From: UBA5734 sp964528645
Lineage (GTDB): Bacteria > Bacillota > Clostridia > Saccharofermentanales > UBA5734
DNA length: 63,684 nucleotides
Assembly (NCBI GenBank): GCA_964528645.1
Contig: CAZGSR010000012.1
Location: forward strand, 1 to 63,684
Direction of reading: 5' to 3'
Shown here piece after piece: positions 33,607-42,898 of this stretch. The stretch's first letter is position 1, and the number at the start of each line of letters is the position of its first letter. The position numbers were made by a program, and so were the translations under genes. The notes below the pieces were generated by a model. The model was not told the DNA's origin. It searched no databases and saw only the letters and a list, made by a program, of their open reading frames with translations.

Positions 33607-34599
33607 TCAATACCTGCGTCCAGCAATAGTTTCGACGATTTCACCCAGATGCTGGCGGCGGGACTGGCCATCGACAGACTCGAGGATGGAACGGGCTTTG
33701 TCGATGTAGCGCTGTGCTACGCGGCGAGCGCGGCCGACATACCCTGCAGCGACAAGTTCTTTGCTGATCGCGGCAATTTCCATCGGATCCAGATCAGCGC
33801 CGCGGACCAGATCGCGCAAGGCTGGTTTTTCGGCCAGGGCAAAAATCAGGGGCAGTGTCACAATCCCTTCCGCCAGGTCCTTGGCGGTCTGTTTTTTCAT
33901 GGTCTGGGTCGAGACCTCATAATCGAGGCAATCATCGGCCAGTTGGAAATGCATGCCGATGTAAAAACCAAAGCGGCTTAGCCGGCGGGACTGGGTCTCG
34001 GAATGTCCACCCAGGATTGATCCTGCATACATGGCCAAGGCAAACAAGACAGCGGTTTTACCAGAAATGATCCGCAGATAGCTGAACACAGAGAGATCCA
34101 CATCCCGGTTGTGGCGATGTTGGCTGAGCTCACCCATGCAAATCTGGGCGATGGCGCGGGAAAATTCACTGTAACGCAACGCATGGGTTTCGGCGATCCC
34201 GGCAATCAGCGTCAGAGCCAGACTGAACAAGTAGTCGCCGCTGAGCACAGCGGTTTTTTTGCCGAACAGGCTATGCACGCTGGCTTTGCCCCGGCGCAAG
34301 GGAGCGTCGTCAAGGATGTCGTCATGGACCAGGGTTGCCAGATGCAGCAGCTCCACTGCAGCAGCCGCATCGATGGCGCACACGGGGACAAGGCCATCTT
34401 CGTCCACAGAGGCGGCCAAGAGCAAATAAGCCCGGAATGCCTTGCCATCACTGCCGGCCAGATGTTCCATGACGTCACGGACCGCGCGATCAGAACGATG
34501 CAGGATCGACTGGATGCGTTCTTTGACCAAAAGGCGGGCCTGCCCAAGATCAATCCGATCCTGGGCAGACCCGCTCTGGCATGATTTGATATCAGTCAT
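33607..34599 (-). CDS. Polyprenyl diphosphate synthase
   Basis: A 330-residue trans-isoprenyl synthase that builds the isoprenoid tail. The first Asp-rich motif is DDILDD (93-98); the second is DDCLDY near 217. The usual GGKRxRP basic motif is altered to DGKAFRAYL near 51-59. Its ATG overlaps the ndh stop by 8 bases, giving translational coupling to the NADH dehydrogenase. Chain length (heptaprenyl, octaprenyl) cannot be told from sequence; the neighbours argue for the menaquinone tail. Confidence 0.9.
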   Translation of the reverse strand: MTDIKSCQSGSAQDRIDLGQARLLVKERIQSILHRSDRAVRDVMEHLAGSDGKAFRAYLLLAASVDEDGLVPVCAIDAAAAVELLHLATLVHDDILDDAPLRRGKASVHSLFGKKTAVLSGDYLFSLALTLIAGIAETHALRYSEFSRAIAQICMGELSQHRHNRDVDLSVFSYLRIISGKTAVLFALAMYAGSILGGHSETQSRRLSRFGFYIGMHFQLADDCLDYEVSTQTMKKQTAKDLAEGIVTLPLIFALAEKPALRDLVRGADLDPMEIAAISKELVAAGYVGRARRVAQRYIDKARSILESVDGQSRRQHLGEIVETIAGRRY

Positions 34600-36604
34600 T
34601 GTACAAGTAGCTCTTCTTCACCCATGGAATTTTTTTCCAGGCCTTTTTAAGCCAGGGCATGGCGTAGTAGTCCAGGCCGAAGACGGATCCGCCGCCGAAC
34701 AGGACCGCCAGACCGGCAGCGACCATCCACCATTGGCCGAGGTATAGGCCCGTGGTCATCAGGAACATCACGAGAAGAACAAGGGAATAGGCCGAGGCGA
34801 GGAAAGTAAACAAACCACCGATCAGAGCCAGGCCGATCAGGATCTCGGAGACGACGATCATGTTCTGGAAGAACAGCATGCTGCCTTCGGAGACGAGGAT
34901 GACATTGGACTTCATCCATTCGGTGACCACATTCGGGAAGCGCAGGGCATAGCCGATCAGGCTGCTGGAGGCATTGGCGATCTTGATCAACTCGACCTGG
35001 ATCAGACCAAAGATATCCCAGTTGATCAGGGCTTTGTCCCAGACGGCTTCAGCGACAGCACCAGCGGTTTCGGCCACAGCGGTCGAAGCACTGGCCACGG
35101 CGTCGGTAGCAACAGGAACCGCTTCGGTCGACGCGCCAGCTGCGGCATCCGGGACATAATTGGCGCCCTGGATCGCTCTTTCAAAGACGCCGGCTGCACC
35201 GGAGAAGAAACCGGTCAGCTTGGGAGTGTTCAGCCAGCCTTCCTGGATTTTGACAACTGCTTCAAACAGCCAAGTGCCGCCCAAGAGCAGACGCAGCGGG
35301 AGAAGCATGAAACTGGGGGTACGGTTGGAGAAATGGCCACCGACGAAGCTGCGCTTTTTGCGGATCGTGAAGAACTCATGGCGCAGGTAGCTGAAGACCT
35401 TGTTCCAGCCGAGGACCTGGGTGAAATAGACGATGTTGATGAGATGCTTGACGAACATGGCGAAGAAAGACGGCAGGGCGAATTTCTTCTTGTCACCGCC
35501 GACCAGAGCCAGACCGTAGCGGCCGCCGATGCAGACCATGACACCATGGAACGACGGGTGATAGGCTTTCATCTCACCCTGGCCAGTGATCTCCACAGCC
35601 AGGTTGTGGGCGACTTCCGAAGCCGAATGCTCGCAGTTCTCAACCATCTGTGGTACGGGTGCCTTTGAACCTTCTGGAATGTAGAACATGCTGTCGCCAA
35701 CGATGTAGACATTCTTTTTGCCTTCAGCGCGCAGATAGGCATCAGCGACCAGACGGCTGCGGCCACCTTGCTTCAGGGCTGCAGAATCTTTGTTGATCTG
35801 GGCACCCTCGGTGCCGGCGGTCCAGATGACGGTGCGGGTTTCATCACGAATGACCTGGTCATCTTTTTTGTAGATGATGTAGCCATCGCCGATTTCATTG
35901 ATACCGGCCTTGAGGATGACCTTGACACCCATCTTCTCAAGACGGCGCTGGGCTTTGGCGGACAACTCAGGTGTCAGGGTCGGTACCACGCGATCGAGCA
36001 TGTCGACCTCGATGATGCGGACTTCGTCCCGCTCAACTTCAAACTGCTCTGCCAGGGAATCACACCATTCCGCCAGTTCGCCAGCCATTTCGACACCGGT
36101 GAAACCGGCGCCAGCCACATAGAAGGTCAACAGGCGCTGCTTCTCGACCGGATCGGTCTCATTCATGGCTTTTTCGAACACCTTGGTGGTGTGAGCGCGC
36201 AGGCGCATCGCATCGTTATAGGACCAGAGCTTGTAGCTGTATTGTTCGGCGCCAGGGATGCCGTAATAGGCAGGCTGCGAACCAGCAGCCATGACCAGGT
36301 AATCATATGGGTAGACACCCAGTTCGCCGGTCAAGGTCTGCTTCTCATAGTCGATCGCGCTGATCTTGTCAGTGATAACTTCGACCTTGCGGCCGGCGAA
36401 AATCTTGCGCAGGCTGATGCGGATGCTGTCCTCGTCGACCCGATTCGCCGCCACTTCATGCAATTCCGTCATCATGGTGTGGTAGCGGTTCTTGTCGATC
36501 AGGGTGATCTGGACACTGTCATCCTTTTTGAACCGTTTGGCCAGTTTTTTAGCCGTTAGAACGCCGGCATAGCCGCCGCCGAGAATGATGATTTTTTTCT
36601 CCAT
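34592..36604 (-). CDS. ndh: Type II NADH:quinone dehydrogenase fused to a DoxX-like domain
   Basis: A 670-residue membrane-bound flavoprotein. Residues 1-400 are NDH-2: FAD site ILGGGYAGV (7-15), NAD site YVAGAGFTGVEMAGEL near 165, and a C-terminal FAD loop with NVYIVGDSMF near 300. After about 420 the chain continues into a DoxX-like four-helix membrane domain (about 425-660), interrupted by an Ala/Val/Thr-rich insert (480-530). Stand-alone NDH-2 is about 400-450 residues. It passes electrons from NADH to quinone without pumping protons. Operon: ndh, polyprenyl synthase, menA-like. Confidence 0.9.
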   Translation of the reverse strand: MEKKIIILGGGYAGVLTAKKLAKRFKKDDSVQITLIDKNRYHTMMTELHEVAANRVDEDSIRISLRKIFAGRKVEVITDKISAIDYEKQTLTGELGVYPYDYLVMAAGSQPAYYGIPGAEQYSYKLWSYNDAMRLRAHTTKVFEKAMNETDPVEKQRLLTFYVAGAGFTGVEMAGELAEWCDSLAEQFEVERDEVRIIEVDMLDRVVPTLTPELSAKAQRRLEKMGVKVILKAGINEIGDGYIIYKKDDQVIRDETRTVIWTAGTEGAQINKDSAALKQGGRSRLVADAYLRAEGKKNVYIVGDSMFYIPEGSKAPVPQMVENCEHSASEVAHNLAVEITGQGEMKAYHPSFHGVMVCIGGRYGLALVGGDKKKFALPSFFAMFVKHLINIVYFTQVLGWNKVFSYLRHEFFTIRKKRSFVGGHFSNRTPSFMLLPLRLLLGGTWLFEAVVKIQEGWLNTPKLTGFFSGAAGVFERAIQGANYVPDAAAGASTEAVPVATDAVASASTAVAETAGAVAEAVWDKALINWDIFGLIQVELIKIANASSSLIGYALRFPNVVTEWMKSNVILVSEGSMLFFQNMIVVSEILIGLALIGGLFTFLASAYSLVLLVMFLMTTGLYLGQWWMVAAGLAVLFGGGSVFGLDYYAMPWLKKAWKKIPWVKKSYLYND

Positions 36605-36658
36605 GCAGAACCTCCAAGTCGTGTCATAATTTGCCTGATATGGTCAAAAGCCCATAAC

Positions 36659-36672
36659 TACAAACGTTTACA
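36659..36672. promoter_or_regulatory. cre-like CcpA operator in the ndh leader
   Basis: TGTAAACGTTTGTA on the minus strand fits TGNAANCGNNNNCA with one mismatch. It lies just downstream of the promoter at 36688-36716, where a bound regulator would block transcription. Confidence 0.4.
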
Positions 36673-36687
36673 AACAAAGCAAAACCT

Positions 36688-36716
36688 ATATTAACACTGT
36701 GATTTGAGATAATCAA
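36688..36716 (-). promoter_or_regulatory. Promoter of the ndh operon
   Basis: Minus-strand TTGATT (36716-36711), 17-base spacer, TAATAT (36693-36688). Confidence 0.6.
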
Positions 36717-36884
36717 CGATAATTGCTCTTAATTTATGTCTGGAAAATCAAATTGAGCGAAGATTTACTCGTTTATTGACAAACATCCATAAAAAGCCGT
36801 GCACTTGGACATCGCTGGAGTTGTCCGAGCACGTTGGGGATTCAGACAAGCACAGAAGGTCAAGAAAATCGGGAGTCAAGTCCA

Positions 36885-38318
36885 TCAGCGGTAACGGATC
36901 TGGCTGTCCTGGTAATTACGACGCAGCTGAGCCAGTCGTTCGCGGCGATGCCTTCGTTTGATCTCTCGCATCCGGATGAGGTAGACAATGGCGGCCAGAA
37001 TCAGAAGGCCAACGGTCACCAGGACCATGATCAATGCGACAAACCAGCCCGGAACAGGAGCGTTGGATGAAGGCGTGACGGTCTGGCCGTCCTTCTCGTC
37101 TGCAGGCAAGGGACTGTTTGCCGATTCGATCACCGGTGTGATCGGGATCATCGCAACTTCAGGTGACATACGGTCGGAGAACTGGCTGCTGATTGTAATC
37201 TGGATGGCACTTTGGGCCAATTCCTCCTCGGTCGGATCGGACGGCCGGAGCAAAGTCAGGTCCAGATCGGTGGTTTTCACCGTCTGATGGAGCCAGATTG
37301 TGGCAGGACCCTGGACGGCCAGAGTCGCTGTTTTTTCTTCACCCTGCAAGTCAGTGAACAGGACAACATCCCTGGGGAAGGTTTCCGGATCCAGCGTGAC
37401 AGGTCTGAATTGTTCAAATCCGTAGTCCATCAGTGCAATGGTATCATCCCATTTGGCTGAACGCAGCTCAGAATTCATGACCACGGCGATCAGGGTCCGG
37501 CCATTGCGGCTGGCCACAGTCACCAGGGTATGGTGGGCTTCATTGGTGTAGCCGGTCTTGGATGCCACCAGCCCCTCCATTTTCTCTTCGCCATTGACAA
37601 AGGAATTGGCTGCATACATCGCGCGTTCCTTGGGCTGGATATTGGTCGGGGGAATCACATAATGCTCGGTAGAAAAGTAGGTTGACCAACCTGGCGTTTG
37701 CCAGGCCGCCCGGGTGATCAAGGCCATATCGCGGGCTGTCGTCACATGTTCCGGATCCGGCAGGCCATTGGCATTGGAGAAATGTGTATTCAGGGCTCCT
37801 GCTTCTGCCGCCCGTTCGGTCATCAGGACAGCAAAATTCTCGATCGAACCGCTGATGTGCTCCGCAATCCCATTGGCAGCATCATTGGCCGAGGAAATCG
37901 CCAGGCCATACAGCGCATCATTCAAAGAGATCTGTTCTCCGACATCCAGGGCAATGTGCGAGGAGCCGCGCTCTATCGAAAAAACGGCTTCATGACTCAT
38001 CGTGATGACATCGGACAGGTTGCCCTTTTCCAAAGCCAGCAAGGCTGTCATGATCTTCGTGATGCTGGCGGGATACATGACCCGGTCCATATCCTTGCCA
38101 TACAGGATCTGGCCGGACTCGGCATCCATCAGGCAAGCGGAAAGAGACTGTAGGGCCGGGGCATAGGCAACAGGGAAACTCTCCTCGATCTGAGCTGAAT
38201 CCTCGGTTCCGGTCTGTGTCGAAAGGCTCAGTTCAGCTGCTGTGGCATTTGCCGCAACACCTGGGCTGATCAAAAGGAGCATGGCCAGAATTATGATAAA
38301 AGCAGTGGTTACACGCAT
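36885..38318 (-). CDS. D-alanyl-D-alanine carboxypeptidase (S11)
   Basis: A 477-residue exported penicillin-binding protein that trims the terminal D-Ala from peptidoglycan stems. It has a signal peptide (1-25), then the serine peptidase triads SITK near 80, SAN near 140 and KTG near 250, the S11 pattern. A C-terminal beta domain follows, then a Pro/Ser linker, one membrane helix near 430-455 and a basic tail, so it is tail-anchored rather than held by the amphipathic helix usual in DacA. The start at 38318 has GCAGGT upstream; a TTG five codons earlier opens the frame. Confidence 0.92.
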   Translation of the reverse strand: MRVTTAFIIILAMLLLISPGVAANATAAELSLSTQTGTEDSAQIEESFPVAYAPALQSLSACLMDAESGQILYGKDMDRVMYPASITKIMTALLALEKGNLSDVITMSHEAVFSIERGSSHIALDVGEQISLNDALYGLAISSANDAANGIAEHISGSIENFAVLMTERAAEAGALNTHFSNANGLPDPEHVTTARDMALITRAAWQTPGWSTYFSTEHYVIPPTNIQPKERAMYAANSFVNGEEKMEGLVASKTGYTNEAHHTLVTVASRNGRTLIAVVMNSELRSAKWDDTIALMDYGFEQFRPVTLDPETFPRDVVLFTDLQGEEKTATLAVQGPATIWLHQTVKTTDLDLTLLRPSDPTEEELAQSAIQITISSQFSDRMSPEVAMIPITPVIESANSPLPADEKDGQTVTPSSNAPVPGWFVALIMVLVTVGLLILAAIVYLIRMREIKRRHRRERLAQLRRNYQDSQIRYR

Positions 38319-38596
38319 GAATGAACCTGCCAAAAAAGTTTTTAAACTTCGTCAGTATAAACCAATCGGTCAGGCGGGGCAACTTGACCCACCGAGGCGA
38401 GACATGGCACGGACTGGGAACTGAGATGGTTCAAACCTCATGATTCAGCGCCACTGATAATTGGCATTTGTTTAAAACGTAGCTAAGGATACAGCTCTTT
38501 TTATTCCTACTGATGTACTATGATTAAGCAAAAGACGTCGTTTCGTGTCACAATTGAACCCGTTCTTCTTATTTATCTACTGTATGAGGTATGAAC

Positions 38597-39073
38597 ATGG
38601 CCCGTCCCGTCAAATGGCGCAAAATTGAAAATGTCCCGCAGATCCTGCGGTTTTATCCGGAGCAGGTGGTTCCGGCAGTGGGGGGCGAGAATGTCCTCTT
38701 GCTGGAAGAAATCGAGGCCATCCGGCTCAAAGATCTCGAAGGGCTCGAACAAGAGGATTGCGCCAACCGGATGGAGGTTTCGCGTCCTACTTTCCAGCGC
38801 ATCCTGATTTCTGCCCGGAAAAAGATCGCCGACAGCCTGATCCTGGGCAAGGAAATTCGCATCGATGGCGGCTTTTTCACCCGTAGCAACTGCACAATCC
38901 GCTGTGCCAAATGCGGTCGTGAATGGATTGAACGCTTTGAGGCGATTGAAAGCGGCACCAGCAAGCATAAGATATGCCCGCAATGCCGCAGTGCCAGGCT
39001 GCAATGCTGTCCTGATGATGAGAGCCCGGAAGGTGTGGCTTGCCGGGCGCGATGTGGTGGGCGTTACGAGTAG
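38597..39073 (+). CDS. DUF134-family predicted DNA-binding protein
   Basis: A 158-residue protein. It begins MARPVKWRKIE, the family start, then a sigma-70 region 4-like helix-turn-helix around 40-80 (LEGLEQEDCANRMEVSRPTF). The C-terminal third is Cys-rich with CAKCGREW, CPQC and CRARCGG, a zinc- or cluster-binding region that DUF134 members share in outline. Targets are unknown. GAGG seven bases before 38597 supports this ATG over one two codons earlier. Its end overlaps the convergent nfo gene by 10 bases. Confidence 0.85.
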   Translation: MARPVKWRKIENVPQILRFYPEQVVPAVGGENVLLLEEIEAIRLKDLEGLEQEDCANRMEVSRPTFQRILISARKKIADSLILGKEIRIDGGFFTRSNCTIRCAKCGREWIERFEAIESGTSKHKICPQCRSARLQCCPDDESPEGVACRARCGGRYE

Positions 39074-39894
39074 TGCTCCCTCAAGAGCTTGATTTCGGCT
39101 GCATAGCCCGGTATCTCATTGGGCGTTTCCAGATAAAAGGGCAACTCACGCAGTCTTGGGTGGTTGATAAAGCGCACGATGGCGTCTAGTCCCAGTGAGC
39201 CTTCCCCGATGCAGGCATGGCGGTCTTTGTGACTGTTAAAGGGTGTCAGGCTGTCATTGAGATGGATCGCCTTGAGCCGGTCCAGACCGATCACACGATC
39301 AAATTCCTCCAGCACCCCATCGAGATTGTTCACGATGTCATAACCTGCTGAATATACATGGCAGGTATCCAGACAGACGCCGAGTCTGTCTTTTTCTTGT
39401 GATCGGTCGATGATCGCCCGGATTTCTTCAAAGGTACTGCCAACTTCACTGCCTTTGCCGGACATCGTCTCCAGGAGAACAAGCGTCTGGCCTTCAGGCT
39501 TAAGCACCCGGTTCAGCAGGGCAGCGATTTTTTCAATCCCTGCCTCGATCCCCTGCCCAACATGGCTGCCGGGATGGAAATTGTAGTACTGGCCCGGCAA
39601 AGGCTCCAGACGCTGAAGATCCTCAGCCATCATGGTGGCTGCCAGGTCGTACAGACCGCCATCGAGCGCGCAAGGATTCATGGTATAAGGCGCATGACCC
39701 AAAAGGGGCGCAAACTGATGCTGCTCGAGAATGGTCTTCAGACCCTGGATGTCCTGGAGGTCGATCGCACGCATCTGGCTGCCGCGCGGATTGCGCGTGA
39801 AAAACTGGAAGGTATTGGCGTTTATGCTGAGGGCTTCTTCACCCATGTGGGTGTACCCTTTGGCGATGGAAAGATGGCAGCCGATCTTGAGCAT
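39064..39894 (-). CDS. nfo: Endonuclease IV (AP endonuclease)
   Basis: A 276-residue zinc-dependent AP endonuclease of base excision repair. The TIM-barrel metal ligands are visible: HAPYTMN near 66, NFHPGSHVG near 105, ETMSGKGSEVG near 142, LDTCHVYSAGYD near 175, HLNDS near 211 and HACIGEGSLG near 225. The length agrees with bacterial Nfo. It probably acts alone; the neighbouring genes are unrelated. Confidence 0.95.
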   Translation of the reverse strand: MLKIGCHLSIAKGYTHMGEEALSINANTFQFFTRNPRGSQMRAIDLQDIQGLKTILEQHQFAPLLGHAPYTMNPCALDGGLYDLAATMMAEDLQRLEPLPGQYYNFHPGSHVGQGIEAGIEKIAALLNRVLKPEGQTLVLLETMSGKGSEVGSTFEEIRAIIDRSQEKDRLGVCLDTCHVYSAGYDIVNNLDGVLEEFDRVIGLDRLKAIHLNDSLTPFNSHKDRHACIGEGSLGLDAIVRFINHPRLRELPFYLETPNEIPGYAAEIKLLREHYS

Positions 39895-39992
39895 GGTGGT
39901 CTCCTGTCAGGATTGATTTTTACCAGTTTAGCGCTTTTAGGGACCATATGCGGTCTGGTGTGTTACGAGAAAAAAATCCCGATCTTCCTTCA

Positions 39993-40052
39993 AACTACTT
40001 TACTTGTCGTAGTAGTGGTGATACACTGGAATTACCACGACAGACAAAGTAA
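39993..40052. promoter_or_regulatory. Inverted repeat in front of the PadR gene
   Basis: TACTTGTCGT (40001-40010) is mirrored by ACGACAGACAAAGTA (40038-40052), with partial matches and a GTGG/CCAC pair between. PadR proteins usually repress their own operons through such dyads. No consensus -10 could be fixed with confidence. Confidence 0.35.
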
Positions 40053-40077
40053 TTTCCGTGGAAAGGAGGCGACTGGC

Positions 40078-40425
40078 ATGACCCGGGATAAGTCCGTCCC
40101 TGTGAACACCGACATCATGCGTGGCTTGAACGACATCATGATCCTCTACCTGCTCCTGCAAGAACCATCCTACGGTTACGAGATCTCCCGCCAGATCCGG
40201 GAGAAGACCGAGGACGGATATATCATCAGGGAAACGACCCTGTATTCCGTCTTTGCCCGCCTCGAAAGCGGCGGCTACATCGAATCTTTTTCCGGTACAG
40301 TCAGCATGGGGCGGCCGCGCACCTACTACCGGATCACGGACGCTGGTCGCTCCTATTACCGCCAGAAATGCCAGGAATGGCAAGAGATCCAATCCCTGCT
40401 GCGGCCATTTATCGAGGAGGAATGA
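40078..40425 (+). CDS. PadR-family transcriptional regulator
   Basis: A 115-residue winged-helix regulator. MRGLNDIMILYLLLQEPSYGYEISRQI (about 14-40) is the PadR recognition start, and TLYSVFARLESGGYIES (53-69) with GRPRTYYRITDAGR (77-90) are the conserved wing parts. Start ATG 40078 follows AAAGGAGG; the longer upstream frame is not PadR. It is followed after 4 bases by a HAAS-domain membrane protein, the usual PadR/DUF1700-type pair that senses membrane or wall-active compounds. Confidence 0.93.
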   Translation: MTRDKSVPVNTDIMRGLNDIMILYLLLQEPSYGYEISRQIREKTEDGYIIRETTLYSVFARLESGGYIESFSGTVSMGRPRTYYRITDAGRSYYRQKCQEWQEIQSLLRPFIEEE

Positions 40426-40429
40426 ACGA

Positions 40430-41401
40430 ATGGATACCATTGTCAGCTATCTCAACAATTTGTTTGCAAACCTGCCCAAAAGCGAGCGCGTTCTGGCTTT
40501 GAAAGCCCAGATGCAGGCCAGCATGGAGGACAAATACCTGGCTCTGAAAGCAGAAGGGCGCAGCGAGAACGAGGCCATTGGCAGTGTCATCTCGGAGTTT
40601 GGCAACATTGATGAGCTCATGACCGAGCTGGGCCTCGCTGCGGACCCACAGACATCATCCCTCAGGCCATTCAGTTTGCAGGATGCCCGGAACTATCTTG
40701 CTACTGCACGCCAGACTGCGATCCTGATTGGCATCGGCGTATTCCTCTGTCTGCTCGGGGCTGCCAGCCTGATCTGGATCGGCCAGCTGGTGGACAACGG
40801 GCAGCTGGGCCGGCAACTGGGCGAGTCCGGCCGGGGCGCCCTGGCGATGATCCCGTTCTTTATCCTGATCGCTGCCGGTGTCAGCCTGTTCGTGTATTCC
40901 GGCATGAAACTCGACCGCTACAAATTCCTCGAAACGGGTGAATTCGAGCTCGCTCCGGCGGCCAAAATTGAATTGGAACGCCAGCGTGAAGCTTTCCAGC
41001 CTTCTTTTGGCCTAGGCATTATGATCGGTGTCAGCCTCTGCATCCTCTCGCCCCTCTCCCTGTTCCTATTCTCACTGTTTGGCGAAAAACAGACGGGTTT
41101 TGGCGTCCCAGTCCTCCTGGTCACCGTCGGTATTGCTGTTTTCTTCTTCATCTATTTCGGTGCCATCAAAGATGCCTTCAATAAACTCCTGAAACTTGAG
41201 GAATATGCCAACAAGAACAAACAAGAGACAGATAAAGTCATCGGTATCGTGGCTGCCACGATCTGGCCTCTGGCAGCTGCCACTTATCTGCTCCTCGGTT
41301 TCACGCGCGGCATGTGGGGCACTGCCTGGATCATTTTTCCGATCCTCGGCATCGTCTTTGGCGTATTTTCCGCTATCTATACGGGGATCAAAAAGAGCTG
41401 A
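40430..41401 (+). CDS. HAAS-domain (DUF1700-like) membrane protein
   Basis: A 323-residue protein. The N-terminal 65 residues (MDTIVSYLNNLF... to FGNIDELM) form a helical HAAS/permease-prefix domain, followed by about six membrane helices (95-118, 135-155, 197-222, 230-250, 280-300, 302-320). It is translationally linked to the PadR gene, whose stop lies 4 bases upstream. Such proteins are thought to act with the PadR regulator in envelope stress or antimicrobial sensing; the exact role is unknown. Confidence 0.85.
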   Translation: MDTIVSYLNNLFANLPKSERVLALKAQMQASMEDKYLALKAEGRSENEAIGSVISEFGNIDELMTELGLAADPQTSSLRPFSLQDARNYLATARQTAILIGIGVFLCLLGAASLIWIGQLVDNGQLGRQLGESGRGALAMIPFFILIAAGVSLFVYSGMKLDRYKFLETGEFELAPAAKIELERQREAFQPSFGLGIMIGVSLCILSPLSLFLFSLFGEKQTGFGVPVLLVTVGIAVFFFIYFGAIKDAFNKLLKLEEYANKNKQETDKVIGIVAATIWPLAAATYLLLGFTRGMWGTAWIIFPILGIVFGVFSAIYTGIKKS

Positions 41402-41411
41402 TTCTTTTTTG

Positions 41412-41441
41412 TTGACAACTAAAATCCCGGACCTGTAAATT
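41412..41441 (+). promoter_or_regulatory. Promoter of the uracil permease
   Basis: TTGACA (41412-41417), 18-base spacer, TAAATT (41436-41441). No PyrR-type or purine riboswitch leader was recognised in the 58 bases that follow. Confidence 0.5.
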
Positions 41442-41498
41442 GGATATGATTTGTGCCCCTTGCGGGCGATTCCCCACATTTTTACAGGAGGACCCATC

Positions 41499-42833
41499 AT
41501 GAGTTATGCCCCCAAGCTTGTCGTCGGCTACTTGCCCGATGAACGTCCGCCCTTCTGGAAGCTGATCCTCTTCGCGCTCCAGCAAATCCTGGTCATGTTC
41601 CCTGCCACCGTTCTCGTTGCCTTGCTGACTGGCTTTCACGTCTCCACCACTATTTTTGCCAGCGGCTTTGCCACCATCTGCTTCCTGCTCGTTACCCGCG
41701 GCAAAATCCCGCTCTACTACGGTTCCAGTTTCTCCTACATCGCAGCTATCGTCTCGATCACCGGCGCCCGCAATTTCGGCGAAGTTGCTCCGGATGCCCT
41801 GATCTCCCAGGCCCAGTTTGGCGTCATCATGTCCGGTCTGGTCTCGATTGCAGCCGGTCTGATCATCAACGCCTTCGGCCATGAATCCGTGGAAAAAGTC
41901 CTGCCCCCATCCGTCACGGGTTCGATCGCCATCGTCATCGGCATCTCGCTCGCTGGCACGGCCATCACCGGCGCCGCCGGCAATGGCGCCGAGGGCGCCG
42001 CCCAGAACACCGCCTGGATCATCGCTCTCATCACGCTGGTCTCGACCATGTTGTTCTCCGTCTACCTCAAAGGCACTTGGGGCCAGTTGCCGATCTTGTT
42101 CGGCATCATCGTCGGCTATGTCACGGCTCTGTCGATGGGTGTGATCGACTTTTCGACTGTCTTCTCCGGCCAAGTCGTCGCAGTACCCCATTTCACCCTG
42201 CCCTCTGCCAACTGGGGTGCAGTTCTCGCGATCATGCCGATCGCCATCGCCACCATTCCCGAATCAACCGCCCATCTCTACCAGCTCGACATCTATGTCG
42301 ACCATCTGGCTGAGCAAAAAGGCAAGCCGAGCTATGACATCAAAAACAAGCTGGGCCTGAACCTGATCGGCGACGGTATCGGCGACATCGTTTCCTCGAT
42401 GTTCGGCGGTCCTGCCGGCACCAATTATGGTGAAAACCTCTCGACCATGGCCATCACGAGAAACTTCTCGGTTCCGGTTCTCGGTGCAGCCGCAATCATC
42501 ACCATGATCTTCTCCTTCTTCACACCCCTGTCCAACCTCGTCAACACCATCCCTGGTGCCGTCATCGGTGGTGTCAGCGTCTACCTGTTTGGCGTCATCG
42601 GCGCCCAGGGCATCGCCATCATGATCAACCGCAAAGTCGACCTTTTCGATTCCCGCAACCTGGCTGTCATTTCGATCATCCTGGTCGTTGGCCTCGGCGG
42701 CAACTACGGTTTTGCCGGCGGCATGATCCCCTTCTTTGGCATGAAGCTGCCCGCCATCGCCACCGCTGCTCTGATGGGCATTCTGGCCAACCTGGTTCTC
42801 TCAATCGGCGCCAAAAAGCAGGCCGCCGCTTAA
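41499..42833 (+). CDS. Uracil permease (NCS2 / UraA type)
   Basis: A 444-residue nucleobase:cation symporter with about 14 membrane segments. It begins MSYAPKLVVGYLPDERPPFWKL, typical of UraA-like proteins; the conserved GSSFSYI near 72 and the family Glu in IPESTAHLYQLD near 255 (where UraA has AEHIG) are present, as is FGGPAGTNYGENLSTMAITR near 305, the second NCS2 signature. Uracil is the likeliest substrate; xanthine permeases of the family have different motifs here. RBS GGAGG. A terminator follows. Confidence 0.9.
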   Translation: MSYAPKLVVGYLPDERPPFWKLILFALQQILVMFPATVLVALLTGFHVSTTIFASGFATICFLLVTRGKIPLYYGSSFSYIAAIVSITGARNFGEVAPDALISQAQFGVIMSGLVSIAAGLIINAFGHESVEKVLPPSVTGSIAIVIGISLAGTAITGAAGNGAEGAAQNTAWIIALITLVSTMLFSVYLKGTWGQLPILFGIIVGYVTALSMGVIDFSTVFSGQVVAVPHFTLPSANWGAVLAIMPIAIATIPESTAHLYQLDIYVDHLAEQKGKPSYDIKNKLGLNLIGDGIGDIVSSMFGGPAGTNYGENLSTMAITRNFSVPVLGAAAIITMIFSFFTPLSNLVNTIPGAVIGGVSVYLFGVIGAQGIAIMINRKVDLFDSRNLAVISIILVVGLGGNYGFAGGMIPFFGMKLPAIATAALMGILANLVLSIGAKKQAAA

Positions 42834-42867
42834 ACAGAGCACCGGTCGAATCGAATCACATCACAGG

Positions 42868-42898
42868 AAAGGCCGTCCTTCGGGGCGGCCTTTCTTTT
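42868..42898 (+). terminator. Intrinsic terminator after the uracil permease
   Basis: AAAGGCCG and CGGCCTTT enclose an inner TCC/GGG stem with a TTCG loop, followed by CTTTT. Confidence 0.85.
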
